Counted from the first letter of the stretch, positions 21,723 through 35,900 are shown. The stretch: DNA of 44,535 bases from Azolla pinnata (GCA_037176905.1 JBBBWG010032197.1:62497-107031); one strand, 5' to 3'. Notes: generated by a model not told the origin, from the letters alone. Made by a program: numbers and translations.

Positions 21723-23132
21723 GGCTCGAGCCCTTCAGATCTCTTGTCCCACTCTTCGACGCATCGAAGAATGCCCAGTTTGCGGGTGCCCGAGAAGAGC
21801 AGATTACAGAGGTTCTTGCAAATCTGCGGCTGGAACCAGGCACATAACAACCTGAACAAGAACCCGCAGAGGCTTCGGAGCTCGACAAGCAGCAGATCGG
21901 AAGGAGCTAGGCCGATGTTCCTATCATCATGATGTTCATGAATCCAAAGCATCGGCCCAGCCTTCATGATTGTGAATTCTGGTGTCACCGCCAGTCAAAA
22001 GGGAAGTTGGCAGTTGTTATTATCCGGAGCTCTTTGTCATGGATCTCATAATTGATATTGTTTTTCTTTATCGTTTCTTTCTGCCAGACTTTCTTATGCT
22101 ATGCCCAATACGTAGGCACACAAAGCTTTCGCGCTTGGTATGTATGTGTAAGCTTTCTATTCTACATACATACATACATGCATACATAGATACATACATA
22201 CATACATAGCATAGTATACACATGTTGGGACATCAATGGACACGTGGATCTGCTCTCTATACCAATATACATACATATTTATATACAGATGTTGGGACAT
22301 GGATCTATACCAACATACACACACACACACATACATACATACATACATACATACAGATGTTGAGATATCGATGGGCATGTGGAGCTTCTTCTGTGTATAC
22401 GTACACACGTACTGCGCACAAGTACCGACTTCAATGATTGGGGTTCCAGTGTACTTAATCTTAACAAGAAGGGCTTTTGACTGCTTCGGAAGAAAACAAA
22501 GAGAAAGAGGAATGCGGATCGTTTCGTCCCAATGATCATTACATCGCCTGACACACATACACACACAGAACGTAACATTCGCAAGCTTCTGGCTTTGCAA
22601 ACGCAAATGTAAGTTTGCAAACGTTTGCGAATGCTGATTTTCATTCCCTCGCTTAGATAAATCAGCCTATATTTCCTAAACATTTGGATATTTTAGATTA
22701 AGTTTACCATTCTTCGAGTCTGGAAACATAGTTTTGGTGATTTGCTCGAATCATTCTCGATTGCGTTTGCAGCTTGCAAAAATATCATGGGCATCATTAA
22801 GGCATCGAGGGAGATGCATGCCATGGATTCATTCCATGAGCATACATGCATGCATGCATCCACACATACATACATACATACATACACATGTCAGCACACT
22901 TCACATCCAAAACATCATCTCGATCATTCGATCGATGAGGAATTTGCATGCAAGAGATTATGATTTGCCAGAAACTTAATAAAGAACAAAACCCCATCCG
23001 ATCACTTAGTGCAACTCCGCATCTTTACTGTTTGCAAAAGAAAGGGAAGGGAATGTCAAAGCGCAATGGCCCACATCGAATCTCACGCATACGACCATTC
23101 TAATTTATAGATTTAAACGGCAATGCTGTCAC
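21723..23132. other. Spacer with scattered CATA microsatellites
   Basis: CATA tracts at about 22163-22209, 22311-22354 and 22843-22889. The first 270 bases after the telomeric array are less AT-rich and hold a 91-codon minus-strand frame (21713-21988) that I do not recognise and that partly reads the telomeric repeat. No gene call. Confidence 0.5.
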
Positions 23133-23317
23133 CGATTTCGAGCGCTATTGTTGTTTAATCGATTTCGAGCGCCATTGTTGTTTACTCGATTTCCAGCGCT
23201 ATTATTGCTCAACCGATTTCGAGCACTACTGTTGCTCATCGATTTCAAGCACTATTTTTATTGTTGTTCGATTTTAAATCTTTAAAAATCGATTCCAAGC
23301 ACTATGATTGTGATCCG
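23133..23317. repeat. 27-bp minisatellite
   Basis: Units start at 23133, 23160, 23187, 23214, 23240, 23269 and 23290, each beginning CGATTTCGAGCGCTATTGTT or a close variant. The first three steps are exactly 27 bases. Later units drift in length and sequence, so the array appears younger on its left side. Confidence 0.9.
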
Positions 23318-24215
23318 AAGATTAGTATTATTGTTATCATCGGATCCAAAAGCAGCTTGATTCTCGATTTTTAGCTCTCGATGATTATTTTCAAGCAGTT
23401 TGTTGACATATCTTCCTTATCATGGTTAGATTCCACCTACACCTTCCTAAGATACATCATCTACTAAGTCAGTATTCCACCCACAGAAAAATGTTTCCAT
23501 TTCAGGAAAGACTCAAACTCCATAGCTCAATAGCATCCATAGATCTCCCTAAGATTTCCCATTATTAGACTACAGCCTCTGATCTAAAGAAAGGACGAAG
23601 AAAATGGACCGATACCGAATCCCATTCCAAATCTAGATTGAGATATGCCTAATCTAGTTTGATCTAATCATACTGATGGTAGCACCAAAGACACACTATA
23701 TATGAAGCATTGCAATATATCAATGCTACAAATGAGCTCCATGCTAAAACAAGTCTTTGCACAATCCACGATTATTCTCTTCCGTGCAGGCATGACAGCA
23801 ACAAATGTTAAATACAAATGCATCCTTTCCCATATGTTTAAGAAATCCTTACCTGTTTACACATGGTTTCCCCACCATGGTTTGAGGCCAGAAACAGTAA
23901 TTTACACAGCAAAAACCCATTGAAAAATGATGGTTCCATCGAAACTCGTCCTGCCACACCCAACAAGTAGATCAGTCGTTCTCCTCCCCGTCTCTGCAGA
24001 GAAGCTTTGTCTGCTATAACATTCCCAAATAATAGTACAACCCATTCGAACCCTCAAAATTTTCCTGGCTTTGTATGTAAGTTGGTATAAGAACAATTAT
24101 TTACTGATCGGTTTATAGAAGCTTCCCTCCCGTGCCTCTTTTGCCATTTGCGTGAGAACCCAAAGGTTCCAGTCTTTCTCGAGAGAAGCGCATTACGGGC
24201 ACAGTAAAAAGCAGG
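23318..24215. other. Spacer downstream of the SEC1 gene
   Basis: AT-rich, with no gene recognised. It should contain the SEC1 3' untranslated region in its right part. Confidence 0.5.
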
Positions 24216-27200
24216 TCAGATCTCAAGGCGGTCAAGCTCATCGAGGACACTGAGCACCTTGAGTTTCTGCATGAAAATGGAAGTACTCAATGTTAATTGA
24301 ACAGCCCATGGCTTTTATTTCGTGAAGCATGGAGACTCGCAGAATGGTTACCGTGAGATACTCGTGAGGTTCATCGAGGCTTGTGGTCCCTAGCACAACT
24401 TCCCGTTTGAGATGTGCCGTAAGTTTGTGCACCGCTCGCAGCTGGATCAAAATCAAAATACTATTATGATCATTGCATAGAGAAGCTATCGATAGGATTC
24501 ATTCACCGTATGACAATACCCTCATTTAGGGATGTCTCGTACCCAATTTTCATCATGACAAAATATACTCTCTGCATTTGGACATAACCATATGCAATTC
24601 ATCATACCCATACACCAATATATGCAATTCTTACATAACTGCTTGTCCAGATTACGAACTCACAGAGTTTCCCTTGTTCTAACTGGATTCCCGAACTCTG
24701 GAGTTCAAATTTCTAATGCTTTGGACATCTAGCCAATGTTAACATCCCTCACATCAACAAATGATTAAATGCAACCCAGTCTATAACTCGTAAATGTCAA
24801 ATTCGTTTTTAAATTGAAGGTAAATTTGCATATTTTCTCTTATTAGAAATGCCCCCAAAGCACAAAAAATACCTCGGAACGTGTCGCTCCCCCAATCATA
24901 AAAATAAAAATACGCTTTCCAGTTATTTTGGTATCGCTGTGAGCATGCCTCAAAGATGATTCACTGTCACAAACCAAGAATAAACTGTTACGAAAATGAC
25001 CCCAACTTTTACAGTGTAGATCAAAGAGCCATCTTTCTGTACGTATCTGTCTATAAATACACAGACATATAACAAATATATACCTTGTGTTTCCATCATC
25101 AGATGGCTTTGCTTTAGTGGCCCATGTAGAAGTAGGCTTTGAAGTTCTCTGCGATTGTGGTTGTGTCTTTGATGTCCTCACAGAGCCAGTCTCACATGCC
25201 ATAGACCGCAAAACTGCAGCAGAAGGTTCCCTCATATAAGGATATTCATCCTTGGAAAGTTCTCCCTTTGTTAGATCCTCAATCACTTCCTGTTCAAAGA
25301 CATCTCCATAGCAATCAATCATGCCACACCCCATTGGCGTACAGATAATCATCAGAATCTTACCTTACCTGTATCATAGGAAAAAATCGGGCCAGATCAT
25401 ATTGTTCATCGTCTTGATTCCTTTCCTTTCTGATACCTCGTTTCTTCAATGCCATGAAGCAGCATTAGATTTAGCGTACAATTTATAATACTTGGAAACT
25501 TGAGTTTTAAGAGTCACTTCATACTTTATTTCCCCCAAATTTCAAAGGAAAACTAGTTGTCTGCTTCTTCGATACAGCAACACCCATGTACTCCATATTT
25601 AAAACAGGTCGCATATCATCTTCTGAAAGCATCGCTAGCTGCATGAGGGTCACTTTCAAAAATGCATTTAGCTGCAACTATACCAACTACCCCTCCAAAT
25701 TATGTTGCTGTTCATTCACACATATATGCATACAACCATGATATAGGAGTACAGGAAAGGTGCAAAATGCTTCTCTCCAGACGCATACAAAATTGTGTAG
25801 TAGTCAAGAATCTTAAATCTGAGTAAATCAATATCAGACAGAGAGAGAGAGAGAGGAGAGAATTAAACCTTCATCCACTGCAGGCGTTTAGTTGGCTCTA
25901 GCTTTTCAGGATGTGATGCAGCATATATCATGAGAAGGCGCAATTTGCACTCTTTTGTTAAGTTCTGCACAAGAAGCCATCATCAGCCATCTATTTGTTT
26001 GACTACATTGAGAAAATGGACCTGAACTGTTTCAGTTTCCACATTCAACCTATGCACCTGGTTTGTTGTAAGTAGATTGAGCAGATCTTTGCTGCTAGCA
26101 TCACCAAATACCAAGTTTTGCTCAAGTGTACCGACATCACGCAAAGACCATTGTGAAATCTTGGCATTTATCTTGGTTGCTATCTGCAGAAAATGGAGTA
26201 AAAATTAAAAGCAAAGCATATCGATGGATCACAGAATTGTAGGTGGCAAAGCAAAGCGTTGTAGGTGGCAAAACCGTGAACCACTCTTTTGAGTAAAATG
26301 GGAAAAAAGGCAGTCTGCAGTTCAGAAGCAGAAATCAGTACCAGGAATTAAAATTAATACATGTACAGTAACCACAGTATGGTCTAACTACCGGATAATG
26401 TCAAGGGCACAAAGGTTAGCTACGCACAAACCTACAATGCCTACACTGAATGCTCACAGGGCCTGAATTGGCGTTAAGAGGCAAGGGGCTAAAAATAAGC
26501 CATTGGCAGTTTGTCATGCATATAGCCACAACCCGACCACTGTTATTATTGGAACTTCAGAATCATTATTACCCACACCAATGGTGCTTCCATTTTTTTT
26601 TGAACCAATTCATCTTTGTCAACCATGTTGGAAATCTTTCAAAAGCACCAGATTCAGTTCATCTAAGCTCACAACTGTATGTGCACAGCTAATCAGAGTA
26701 ATCAGAATATAGTTACAATTCTTGAGTTTTTATGAGTTTTTACATTAACATGACTTAATTTCGCACTTATTGAAACATTAAAGATGGTTGTCAAGGCTAT
26801 CCAATTATGGTGTGATAACAGGCATATCTAGGCCACATACTACTCTGGATACTATTTACACAGATACTACCGGGCCATTTTGTGCAATACCTGAGAACCC
26901 TCATTTCCTTGGCCACTACACTAAAATTTTCCGTAGGGACAACTAGCCCAGCTATATTATTGAAATAACTATTGAATCTGGTCATTGAAAAAACTATTGC
27001 ATCAGGAACATGAAAAGCCCATCTTACATCAATGTGCAAACTCAATTTTTCAATTTGATCACGATATTGAGGTAATGCTTGCACCATCTTTTGCATGTCC
27101 CGTGTGGAAAGTTCCTGCCCATCCCTGTAGCCAATCAGTCCTAAACAGATCAGGTTCTGACCATTAAAATCACAACTTTTAGAGCAAAAGCAGATATGAA

Positions 27201-30200
27201 TAAGTTGACAAATTCATTGACAAATCAGTTAGCACGTCTTCAGAAGTCTACAAGCAAGGTCACTAGCTAAAGCTTATAATGTGCATTCCCAACTGAAGGC
27301 AACATCTTGTGGGATGCACCACGGATTGGAATGTTATTGCAGCTTTAACTTTTCTGACATTGCCAGCCCCAGCTTTGTGGATTTTGGTGACTCGGGTCTC
27401 AATTCCGCAAAAGGAGTAGTTTTTTTGCATACAAGTCATTTGTGTAAATTATAGTATCTCCTACCATGTCTCAAGATGCTTATCCACAGAAAGGTTGACG
27501 ATAGCAGTCACCTTGATTGGAATAGTCTCGGTTTCACAAGAGTGGCTTTTGAATACATGACCTTAATTTATTTGTGTAAACTATGAGACACAGGCCATGC
27601 CATCCATATGCCTTATTCATCACAAATCAAGACAAAAGAAATTGGTGATAGTGGTCATCTAGCTAATAATAGAAAGAGTTACAAGGAGTAGTGCCTCGGA
27701 TAACTATCTACCAGCCTGGGCATTTAAGTTATGTTTGGCTAAAGTCTCAATTGCACAATAAGGAGTGGTTTTTTAATATAGAGGCTATGATGTATATCTG
27801 TGTGTTAATCATGAAAGGTCTTCCATATGCATGTAATTAATAGTATTTCAATCGCCGAATTCCTTTCTAGTTTCCGCCATTGCTATTCTATCCTCTCAGC
27901 CAAAACGTCCAAACTCTTGTGAACAACAAAATCCTCATTTGTTGCAATATATCACTCCTATTTATGCATCCCTCACTATGAACTCAATCCTCAACTTTAC
28001 ATACGAAATGCAACACATTTCCAGCTCTAATAGATTCTATAACCAAGGAAAATGTCCTTGAAGTAACTGTTCTTGAATTGCATAAACCAAAAAGAAAATG
28101 TACCAACATACTTGGCACCAAGCCGTAGTTGAGCAGCCCTGTTCTTTTCTCTCAAATTTGCCATTTTTTCATCAAGCTTCTTATTTACCTATAATTCCGC
28201 ATGGTAGACTAGGTTTAAATTTCATTTTCAAAAAGAACCCATTTATGAAAGCATATTTGGTTATTTTTCCCTACGGCAGCAATATGAAGATGACGTAACT
28301 CCATCCAGAGTGGATCATGTTCTTGAAGTAAAACCTCTTTTCGGTCAGTCTTCCCTGCATTTGTCGTAACCTGAGCTCAAGCAATGCCAATAGTGAATTA
28401 GATAAAATTCATTACAACTAACAATAGAGTAGGTAGAGTTACATATATGAATTACTACCTCATACACATACTTGTTTCCTTCCATATTTAGTAGATCATG
28501 GCACATTGCATCATACGTCCATTCGTGGATAATGGGTGCAATCTGCCAGTCAACAAAAACAGCCATGAAAATCCACTACAATTAAAATCTTGGAATCACC
28601 CAATATAGCTACATAACATTCCCAGAAGTTAAAATGCACCGGGTCAATTGAGCGATCGACAATCAAAAGTTCACAAGTTTCTGTATCTGGATATCCTGGT
28701 AAAGTGTTTTTGTATCTTTGAAGGCGATCCCAAAGGGCTGCTGCTAGCTTCGTCGGTACAAGGTCCCTGAAGGTAGTTGTAGTATTTACATCAACAGCTG
28801 ATCGTGCAGCCCTAAACCTAACAATCGGAAACTCCTACACAATTTGACCAAAAATTAGACCAAACATAACTATGCATAGCAAGATGAAACATAGGACAGA
28901 ATGTAAGTCATCACTAAACAACCTTTAATGAGGCAAAAACGGTTCCAAGTCGAGTAGCAATTGTTCCTAGGTAGGCATCATAATTTTGGCTACTGTCACT
29001 ATGTTCCCCAAAAAGTTGCTCTAAAGCTCTTGGGCTGTCAGTTGAAAATGCCTGCATTTCAATATAAATTACAAATCTTCACATGATACGGTATCGTAAT
29101 AGTTTTATGTCCTAAAGATAGAGAGTAAATTGTTACCTGAGAATCAATTGTTAAGTATTCCAAATTCACCTAGTTTGGCAAAAAGAAAAACCGAATGATG
29201 ACTTATTTATTCATTTGTAAATTCTACAACTGTTTAAAAAATTTATCTGGAGTGACAGACCTCTTTTAGATTGACAATTCGAGAAAGAAGTGCACTATCA
29301 CTTTTGATGGTCTGCAGCAAATCCCTGGATAGGGGAGAGCTAAAAAACACATGTGCCCTGTAACAAAAGAATGTCGATTCACTTCTGTATCTGCCAACAA
29401 TTTAGGCTGCATTAAAGTATTATACAGATATACAGACAAACTTACTTTCTATAAAGTGGAGTTTTTCCAGACAAGTCCGACTTGAGCTTCTGCACACTAG
29501 AGTGATATGCTTACATTAATCTTGGAACATTAGAAAATGCCCAAAGAACACAAAATCTTGCAACTAGAAACATGCTCATATCCATGAAGTATATTAATAA
29601 TTCAACAGTTCACATTTTACATTACTGGTAGGAAGCTTCATCACAGGCATGTTTTGAAATAAAACATGGATGAAATGCGTAAATGCTTCCTGGTTACTTG
29701 TGCACAGCCTACATGATGATGGTGATGATGATGATGATCATCATCATCATCATCATCAAGTTTTCAAGGTTGCGCTCATCCCATGGATAGTAAGTATGAC
29801 TTCATTTTGCCAAGGTAATGATGGATGGGCAACTACAAAATCTTTTGGGGCAGTAAGTATATTAACTGGAACTTTATAAAAAGCAACAAAAAACTTAAAT
29901 ATACAAACACACTATAGAAAATTCAGAACTTACCTTTCTCTTGTAGGCTGAATGAAGTATACAGCATCCAATGCTGGTAATGGTTGTCTGCGTTTGTTTA
30001 AATCTTCAACCACTACAGACATAAGAAAATCTTAGCATTCATATTTACATGGATATCATAAAATCACTGCCAAGTGTCCCTTTGCCCTTTTGAGATGTAA
30101 ACAAGCACCTTCCATGCACAATCAGCATGTACTCCTCTCTCTTAAGAACAGCCTAAGCATTTTAATCTCGGTTCTATTATCAGCGGCCTCATCCAGCATC

Positions 30201-32652
30201 AAAACTGCTGGACCGCTATCACTCGGCATTAAAAGCATTCATCTTGGACACGGTCCATGCAAGAATATTTCAAACAGAGATTTAGCAGTCCATCTATGCT
30301 TACAGTATTATCCACTAAATGCTTGCACTAAATGTTGGCACATATGCAATTGTCATAATTTAGTGTGGTCTGATGCAATTGACTCTTCTCTACAGGACAG
30401 CAGATTTAAGAACCACAAATTAACATTCTAGCCACAATCCAGAATGTACACAGCAGGTCTGTTCATTACTCTGCAAAGAATATGCAGGGCTGGCATTGTC
30501 ACACAGGTAACTACCATATTACAAGTGTAAACAAAAGGCCACATGGCTACACTTTGTAAACTGAAAAACAATAGAAGTATATCACAAGCTTACATGATAT
30601 GCCTTCATCTGTTATATCTGCCATCTTGCAAGAATAAGACATCACTTTCACAGTCATCTCGTCCATAATAAGAACCTGTAAAGTGGGCACCACAATTGTA
30701 TCTGGTAAGAGAGTGTCATAACGACATTGAAACAGAACTATCAAATAATTTATTCTAGATGGCACTTAAACAGAAATCAATCACCAATTCAACAAAATAT
30801 TCACCCTGAACTTTAAATCAGGCCACAAAAACACAGCCAGTATTCTAAGCTTATTTCAGTAACTAGAGTCTCCTCGAAGTCTTACCGCCTTTCAAGAGAA
30901 TCTCAAAAAATAAGCTACCAGATATGCAGACTTCAGTGCACTACAGCTCAATTAAAATTGTTCTCAGAATGAGCTTTGCCAGAATTAAGCAGGTCATTCT
31001 CATGCTTCCCAGTATCACTTCTTCAAAAACATATCTGGGCCCACTCACATATATGTTTAACTAACCGTATTTAACACTTAACCTATAGTGCATTTAGGTT
31101 CCTAACACCAAGCCATAAGTTTAGGTTTTAATCATGAAATAGTATTGATTGGTAACGACATTGACCCTCAGGCATTAACTTGTAATGTTTGACTTGTTTA
31201 TTGTAGAGATTTTATTGATATGCTGACTCAAAGATTCCTCTGAGTGAAACCCCACTCAGTCAATAGAAATAGATACAACAAATATATCCAGCCTGATGAC
31301 AATCTACATATTACAGTAAAAATGTGGGGCAATGGGTTGATGTAAAAATTATGGCCAGAATGTATGTTCGATCCCACATTTGGATTTGACAACGCATTTA
31401 TTACATGAGGAGATATTAATTCGAAGGCTCTTCACATCATGGGACTTATTGATCCTTCTCTTTCACTTAAAGGACACCAGCAGTTGCCCCCACACTTCTC
31501 ATGCACATGAATTATCATGAAACCACTCAGATTCCTTATACGAGAAGACAGGCACCTTCTGCTGTCTTTGCAAAGTTCAAACTTCATCCACGCAATGAAG
31601 TTCAAGCTCACGGCGAGAAAAACTAATGCTTTCTGATAAACCTGACCAGATCAGGCTATTTGACGCCTCCCCACTCGCGGTGGATGATGGCCAACTGTCG
31701 GACACTCAATTTACAGACTGAGAATGGATTCATAGCCATTCTCTGTGATATGAATTGCTTTTTCAAAATGTTGTAATTCAAACCTACTAACAATTTTCAT
31801 AGATTCATGGAAATAAAATTTTCTTCAATTTTGGGTAGCTGGAACAGAAATGAGTTGACTTTCCTTTCCATAACTTATAATGGACAAATCCTAACAATTT
31901 TTTCCACAACTGTTTATGAACATAGATTTGAGCATGGTACATAATCTACCTTCCACTCAGAAGAATTACTTGATCTCGTTGCTCTCAGCATCTCATGAAG
32001 CAGGCCTGGATATAGAATACGGAAGTTTACTTAATAAAAAGATGCAAAATAATTAGACCAAGCAAAACGAAATCGAGTGCACAACGATCAAAATGCTTAT
32101 GAATTAGGTCGGACTGTGATGTGATTAAGATAGAAAAAAAGGGAAGTAAGACAATGAGAAAAGAGGATGCTGCTGATTAGGAAGAAATGGACAAAAGATG
32201 AAAAGAACACGAATTATACATGAAAAGATGAAAACAAGTTTGGTCAAACTGTGATGCATACGATACTGTAAAGGGCTAGGAAATTTTCGGCACTAGTCCA
32301 ATTTCGGTTTAGGTTAAAACTACAATGGATGAGGGTAACCCAAAATAGCAAACAAAAATGCTAGTAAAAAACCTAACTGCTCATGATCAGTGTGTTTGTG
32401 AAAGCTGTAATCTTTAAAATTAGCACGAAAAATGAAGCAGAAAAAAAAACACTTTGTCTAACAACAAGCCTTTTCTGGAAAAGGAGGAATTTTAACATTT
32501 TTCTGTGCATACATGTCCTTTTGAAAACCGGAAAACCTTCACCTGTCGGGAAAGCGAAAGCAAATGTCAGAGTACTCACGTTCTCGAGTAACTTGTCGGA
32601 AAGGCTTGTAGCCATTGAGGTGCGACGACGAAGAACCATCAAAATCCGCCAT
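24216..32652 (-). CDS. SEC1/Munc18 family protein (KEULE/SEC1-like), 21 coding exons, complete
   Basis: The minus-strand exons are 32652-32580, 32005-31950, 30675-30594, 30012-29934, 29496-29446, 29357-29261, 29169-29137, 29051-28923, 28834-28640, 28542-28459, 28370-28275, 28188-28112, 27124-27028, 26183-26058, 25964-25869, 25638-25525, 25443-25369, 25289-25084, 24963-24873, 24441-24352 and 24266-24216. They sum to 1998 bases, or 665 residues plus TGA. Every junction is GT-AG and in phase. Landmarks in order: [82 protein letters not shown] and [13 protein letters not shown]. The length equals that of the Arabidopsis cytokinesis protein KEULE. SM proteins clasp syntaxins and SNARE bundles to drive membrane fusion. 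KEULE works with KNOLLE at the cell plate. Donors at 28922 (GTTGTT) and 25868 (GTTTAA) are weak. Whether the orthologue is KEU or SEC1A/B cannot be settled here. Confidence 0.97.
29713..29757. repeat. (GAT)n(ATC)n self-complementary microsatellite in SEC1 intron 4
   Basis: A GATGAT run turns at ATGATCAT into a matching ATCATC run, so the block forms a hairpin with stems of about 20 bases on either strand. It lies inside the intron between exons 4 and 5. Confidence 0.93.
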
Positions 32653-32850
32653 GTATTGCTACGCGAGACGAGAGTGTGCCCGACCTTCAAAGGTAAGAGA
32701 ATGAAGAAGTAACGACGATGAAGATCGATCCGCAGGCACAGCGCTCCGTCTGTGGTAGACAGTACAGGAGGAGGAGGAAGATCGACGAGCCGATGGAGCG
32801 GAAGATCGCTGGAGGGAATTGACCTCTTCTCTGCCCTCTGCGCGTTGCAC
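32653..32850 (-). promoter_or_regulatory. SEC1 gene 5' leader/promoter region
   Basis: About 200 bases of moderately GC-rich sequence lie between the SEC1 start codon and the TATG array, and the leader and core promoter must begin here. No convincing TATA box is seen on the minus strand. Confidence 0.35.
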
Positions 32851-32852
32851 GT

Positions 32853-33420
32853 ATTGTCAGTATGTATTTGTATACGTATGTCTGTATGTATTTGTATATG
32901 TATGTATTTGTATCCGTATATATATTTATATACGTATGTATGCATGTATTTTGATACGTATGTATGTAATTTTATATGTGTGTATGTATGTATTTTTATA
33001 CGTGTGTATGTATGTATTTGTATACGTGTGTATGTCTGTATGTCTGCAGGTATGTATGTGTGTCTGTATGTACGTACATATGTATGTATGTATGTCTATA
33101 CAAACGAACGTATGTAGGTATGTATGTGTGTGTATGTATGTATGTATTGATGTACTTACGTACGTACATTGTATGTATGTTGAGATGTAAAGATCGATAC
33201 ATGCGTATGCTGCACGTATTGTACGTATACGATGTTTACATGTGTGTATGCATGTATCATACGCGTGTATGTATGTATGTATGTCTGTATACTGCGCCCC
33301 CAGGTATGAGTACGCATGTATGTATGTCAATCTATACATGTCCGTTGTTTACATGCGTGTATGTCTGTGTGCATGTGTACTTGGGTGCGTTTATCATGCT
33401 TGGATGGGACGATGCAATGC
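32853..33420. repeat. (TATG/TACG)n microsatellite array
   Basis: Mostly TATG with TACG, TGTG and TTTG variants, thinning out after about 33200. As in the 20-kb array, long Met/Tyr/Cys/Val frames appear on the plus strand and Thr/Tyr/Ile/His frames on the minus. They are not genes. It begins about 200 bases upstream of the SEC1 start codon. Confidence 0.95.
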
Positions 33421-33600
33421 ATGCATGCATGCATGTGGATGTGTGGTGTATGTATGCATGGTGGATGGATGGATGAGTGGATCAATGGATGAGTGGACCA
33501 TGATGTACATGGCTGATGTGAATGTGTGGTGTATCCATGCATGCATGGGCGGACCGCGATGTGCATAGCTACATGCTCAGCATGGCCATGCATGCAAGCA

Positions 33601-33732
33601 CAAGCATCAGATGCATGCAAGCAGATGCATCAAATGCATGCAAGCAGATGCATCAAATGCATGCAAGCAGATGCATCAGATGCATGCAAGCAAATGCATC
33701 AGATGCATTCAAGCACATGCATCAGATGCATG
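33601..33732. repeat. 23-bp ATGCATC minisatellite
   Basis: Five units begin at 33618, 33641, 33664, 33687 and 33710, of the form CAAGCAGATGCATCAAATGC plus ATG, with single-base variants. A shortened unit begins at 33601. The region just before it (33440-33600) holds looser GGATG/GCATG repeats. Confidence 0.96.
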
Positions 33733-34148
33733 CATATAGGGAAGTATGTGTGTAATCTATGAATGCATGCCAATTTGTGAAACATGACCCCAAATTCGAT
33801 GAGCTCCAACGAGCAGTGGGACACCGTATAAAAACAACGGATACTGTTATCTTTCTTTCCACTTGCACAATTCAAACGAAACAGTTGTCTGGTGGTTTAG
33901 TCTGCAATTCTTTAGAGCTCATCGATCTCAGAGTCCTTTTCCTACTCAGATGATAACACCATCGAACAGACTCGGATACGTCAATGATACAAAACGAGTA
34001 ATGTTGCCCTTTTAAAATAAGTCAACAGATCGACCCACAACTGCTCTTTTGATTTTTCTTTCCTTCTTCTCTCCCATTTGTCATTCTAAAGTCCCAATAA
34101 ACACAACAATAGTGTAAGATGCAACTGCTTTCTTGTCATTTCAAAGAT

Positions 34149-34190
<42 letters not shown>

Positions 34191-34845
34191 TCTTTATGGT
34201 TTTTCCTTGCCAGTTTAGAGTATCAAATTTCACAAATTTTGTTTCAAATTACACAAATTTCGCAAATGTCTCGTCTAATTTCAAACAAATCTCACAAATT
34301 TCAAAACTTTGACCCAACTAATCATGAAACTGGTGTTAGAGGCTTAGAAGCTAATTCGATCGGTCAATGGCAAAGTATATATTTATCAACACATGTAGTA
34401 CATGTATGTATGTATGCCAAAGGTTTTGTCGACAGCTGCATGTCGATAACACCTTAAGGAAGCTGCATTTCATGGTGGTAATGCCTTCTACAGATCAACT
34501 CCAAAGCAAGAGATCAATTTATTACAGATCTAGGGTTTAATAGACATTGATCAGCAGTGTTGCATGATTCACCATGAGATGCACCTTCAAGCCAATTTCC
34601 CGATCGATGACGACAGGAACTTCCCATTTTTTACTATTTCGCTGAAATCCTGCACGCTAACCCTGAAAACCACTAAACAAACAGGAAACATCCTAAACAT
34701 AAAAACTTAGAAAAACGTTGGCAAAAACATCAGTTTAAGATAGGGCTTTAGTTGAGGTAAAACCAAAACAAGCCCTAGCCACAATATATATTTCTCCAAG
34801 TGACGATATAGAACTTTACAACAAAATATACACAAGGCATGCCAT
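33733..34845. repeat. Spacer with AT palindrome at 34143-34195
   Basis: AAAGATCT (34143-34150), an (AT)n core and AGATCTTT (34188-34195) form one long near-perfect palindrome of about 53 bases. The remainder is AT-rich with no gene recognised. Confidence 0.8.
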
Positions 34846-35220
34846 ATGGCGATGCTCCTCCTATATACATGGCATCTTCATCACACTAACAAACTATGCC
34901 CTGAGACTGACGGAGATGTCAATCGGTGCTCAGAGCCTTCTCTTGACTCCATGCTAAGAGCAATGGATCAAGATCCTTTGAACCTAGAGATATGTAGTTA
35001 TACGAAAAAGGGATACGACTGCTTTCATATCCACCATTTCATAGATGAAGATTTTCTAATACATGGTAAGGATAATGGGAGTACCTCTTTCAATATAGAT
35101 GTGGACATGGGAAGAGTGTCTCTTATATACGATACAAACATCTCAAGTGCTTGTGATTTGACCTCTAATACTGCAATTTGGAGGAGCATGGACCATGGTA
35201 TTTTCGCATCACACAACTGA
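34846..35220 (+). other. Unrecognised 124-codon open frame
   Basis: Starts MAMLLLYTW and ends IFASHN before TGA. The composition is ordinary for a protein, not repeat-derived, but I recognise no domain and see no clear splice partners. It may be a chance frame, a gene fragment, or a small unknown protein. Confidence 0.2.
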
Positions 35221-35579
35221 ATCATACCATGGATAAAATACCACGATAGATGGATAGCCATGATACCGCCTGACCCAAACTGAAGCATGCGAATTTCTCC
35301 TGATCATTTCTTTGCTGACATTGTAGATGAGCTTAATGTTAAAAATCCACGAGAAACCCATTAACACTTTCAGCCCAATTTTATCAATGGAAATGAAACT
35401 CTGACATGGTATCTTTGTTGTTCTTCTACTTCTTCTTCTCCTCCTCCTCCTCCTCCTCTCTCTCTCTCTCACACACACACAAAACAAACACACGTAGTTG
35501 TTAATGTTATTACACTTTGAAAGATGGCACAATCTTATCTATTCACAGCTTATCTATGTGCACGCGTGTATGTATTTAA

Positions 35580-35900
35580 CAGCCATACACATCCATGAAT
35601 GTACTGCTCATAGGTATATGGATGCATTACCTGTCATACACATCCATGAAATGTATTGTGGGCAGGTATACGGATGCCAAAACACACAATTGTATCCATT
35701 TACACACCGAGCTACAAAAACCAGATTCATCTGTGTGTAGTTGTATGCATTTATACATGGACCTACAAAACCCGATTCATCCGCGTGGTTTGTACGCATC
35801 TATAGATGGAGCTACAAAACCCGGCCCATCCGTGAAGTTAGTTGCATGCAGTTGTAAAACATGGAGCTTCAAAACTTGATTCATCTGGGTAGTTGCACGG
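35580..35900. repeat. Diverged minisatellite of about 50 bp
   Basis: Four units begin at about 35690, 35741, 35791 and 35842, each with TTGTATGCAT-like, GGAGCTACAAAACC-like and GATTCATC-like blocks. Two looser related units (ACACATCCATGAA... at about 35587 and 35637) precede them. Divergence between units is high. Confidence 0.75.

Noticed and set aside
30090..30431. 113-codon plus-strand frame inside a SEC1 intron
   Set aside because: No domain, and it lies in an intron of a well-supported gene on the opposite strand.
32752..33568. Cys/Tyr/Met-rich frames upstream of SEC1
   Set aside because: Same cause as the 20-kb array. They also overlap the SEC1 leader on the other strand.
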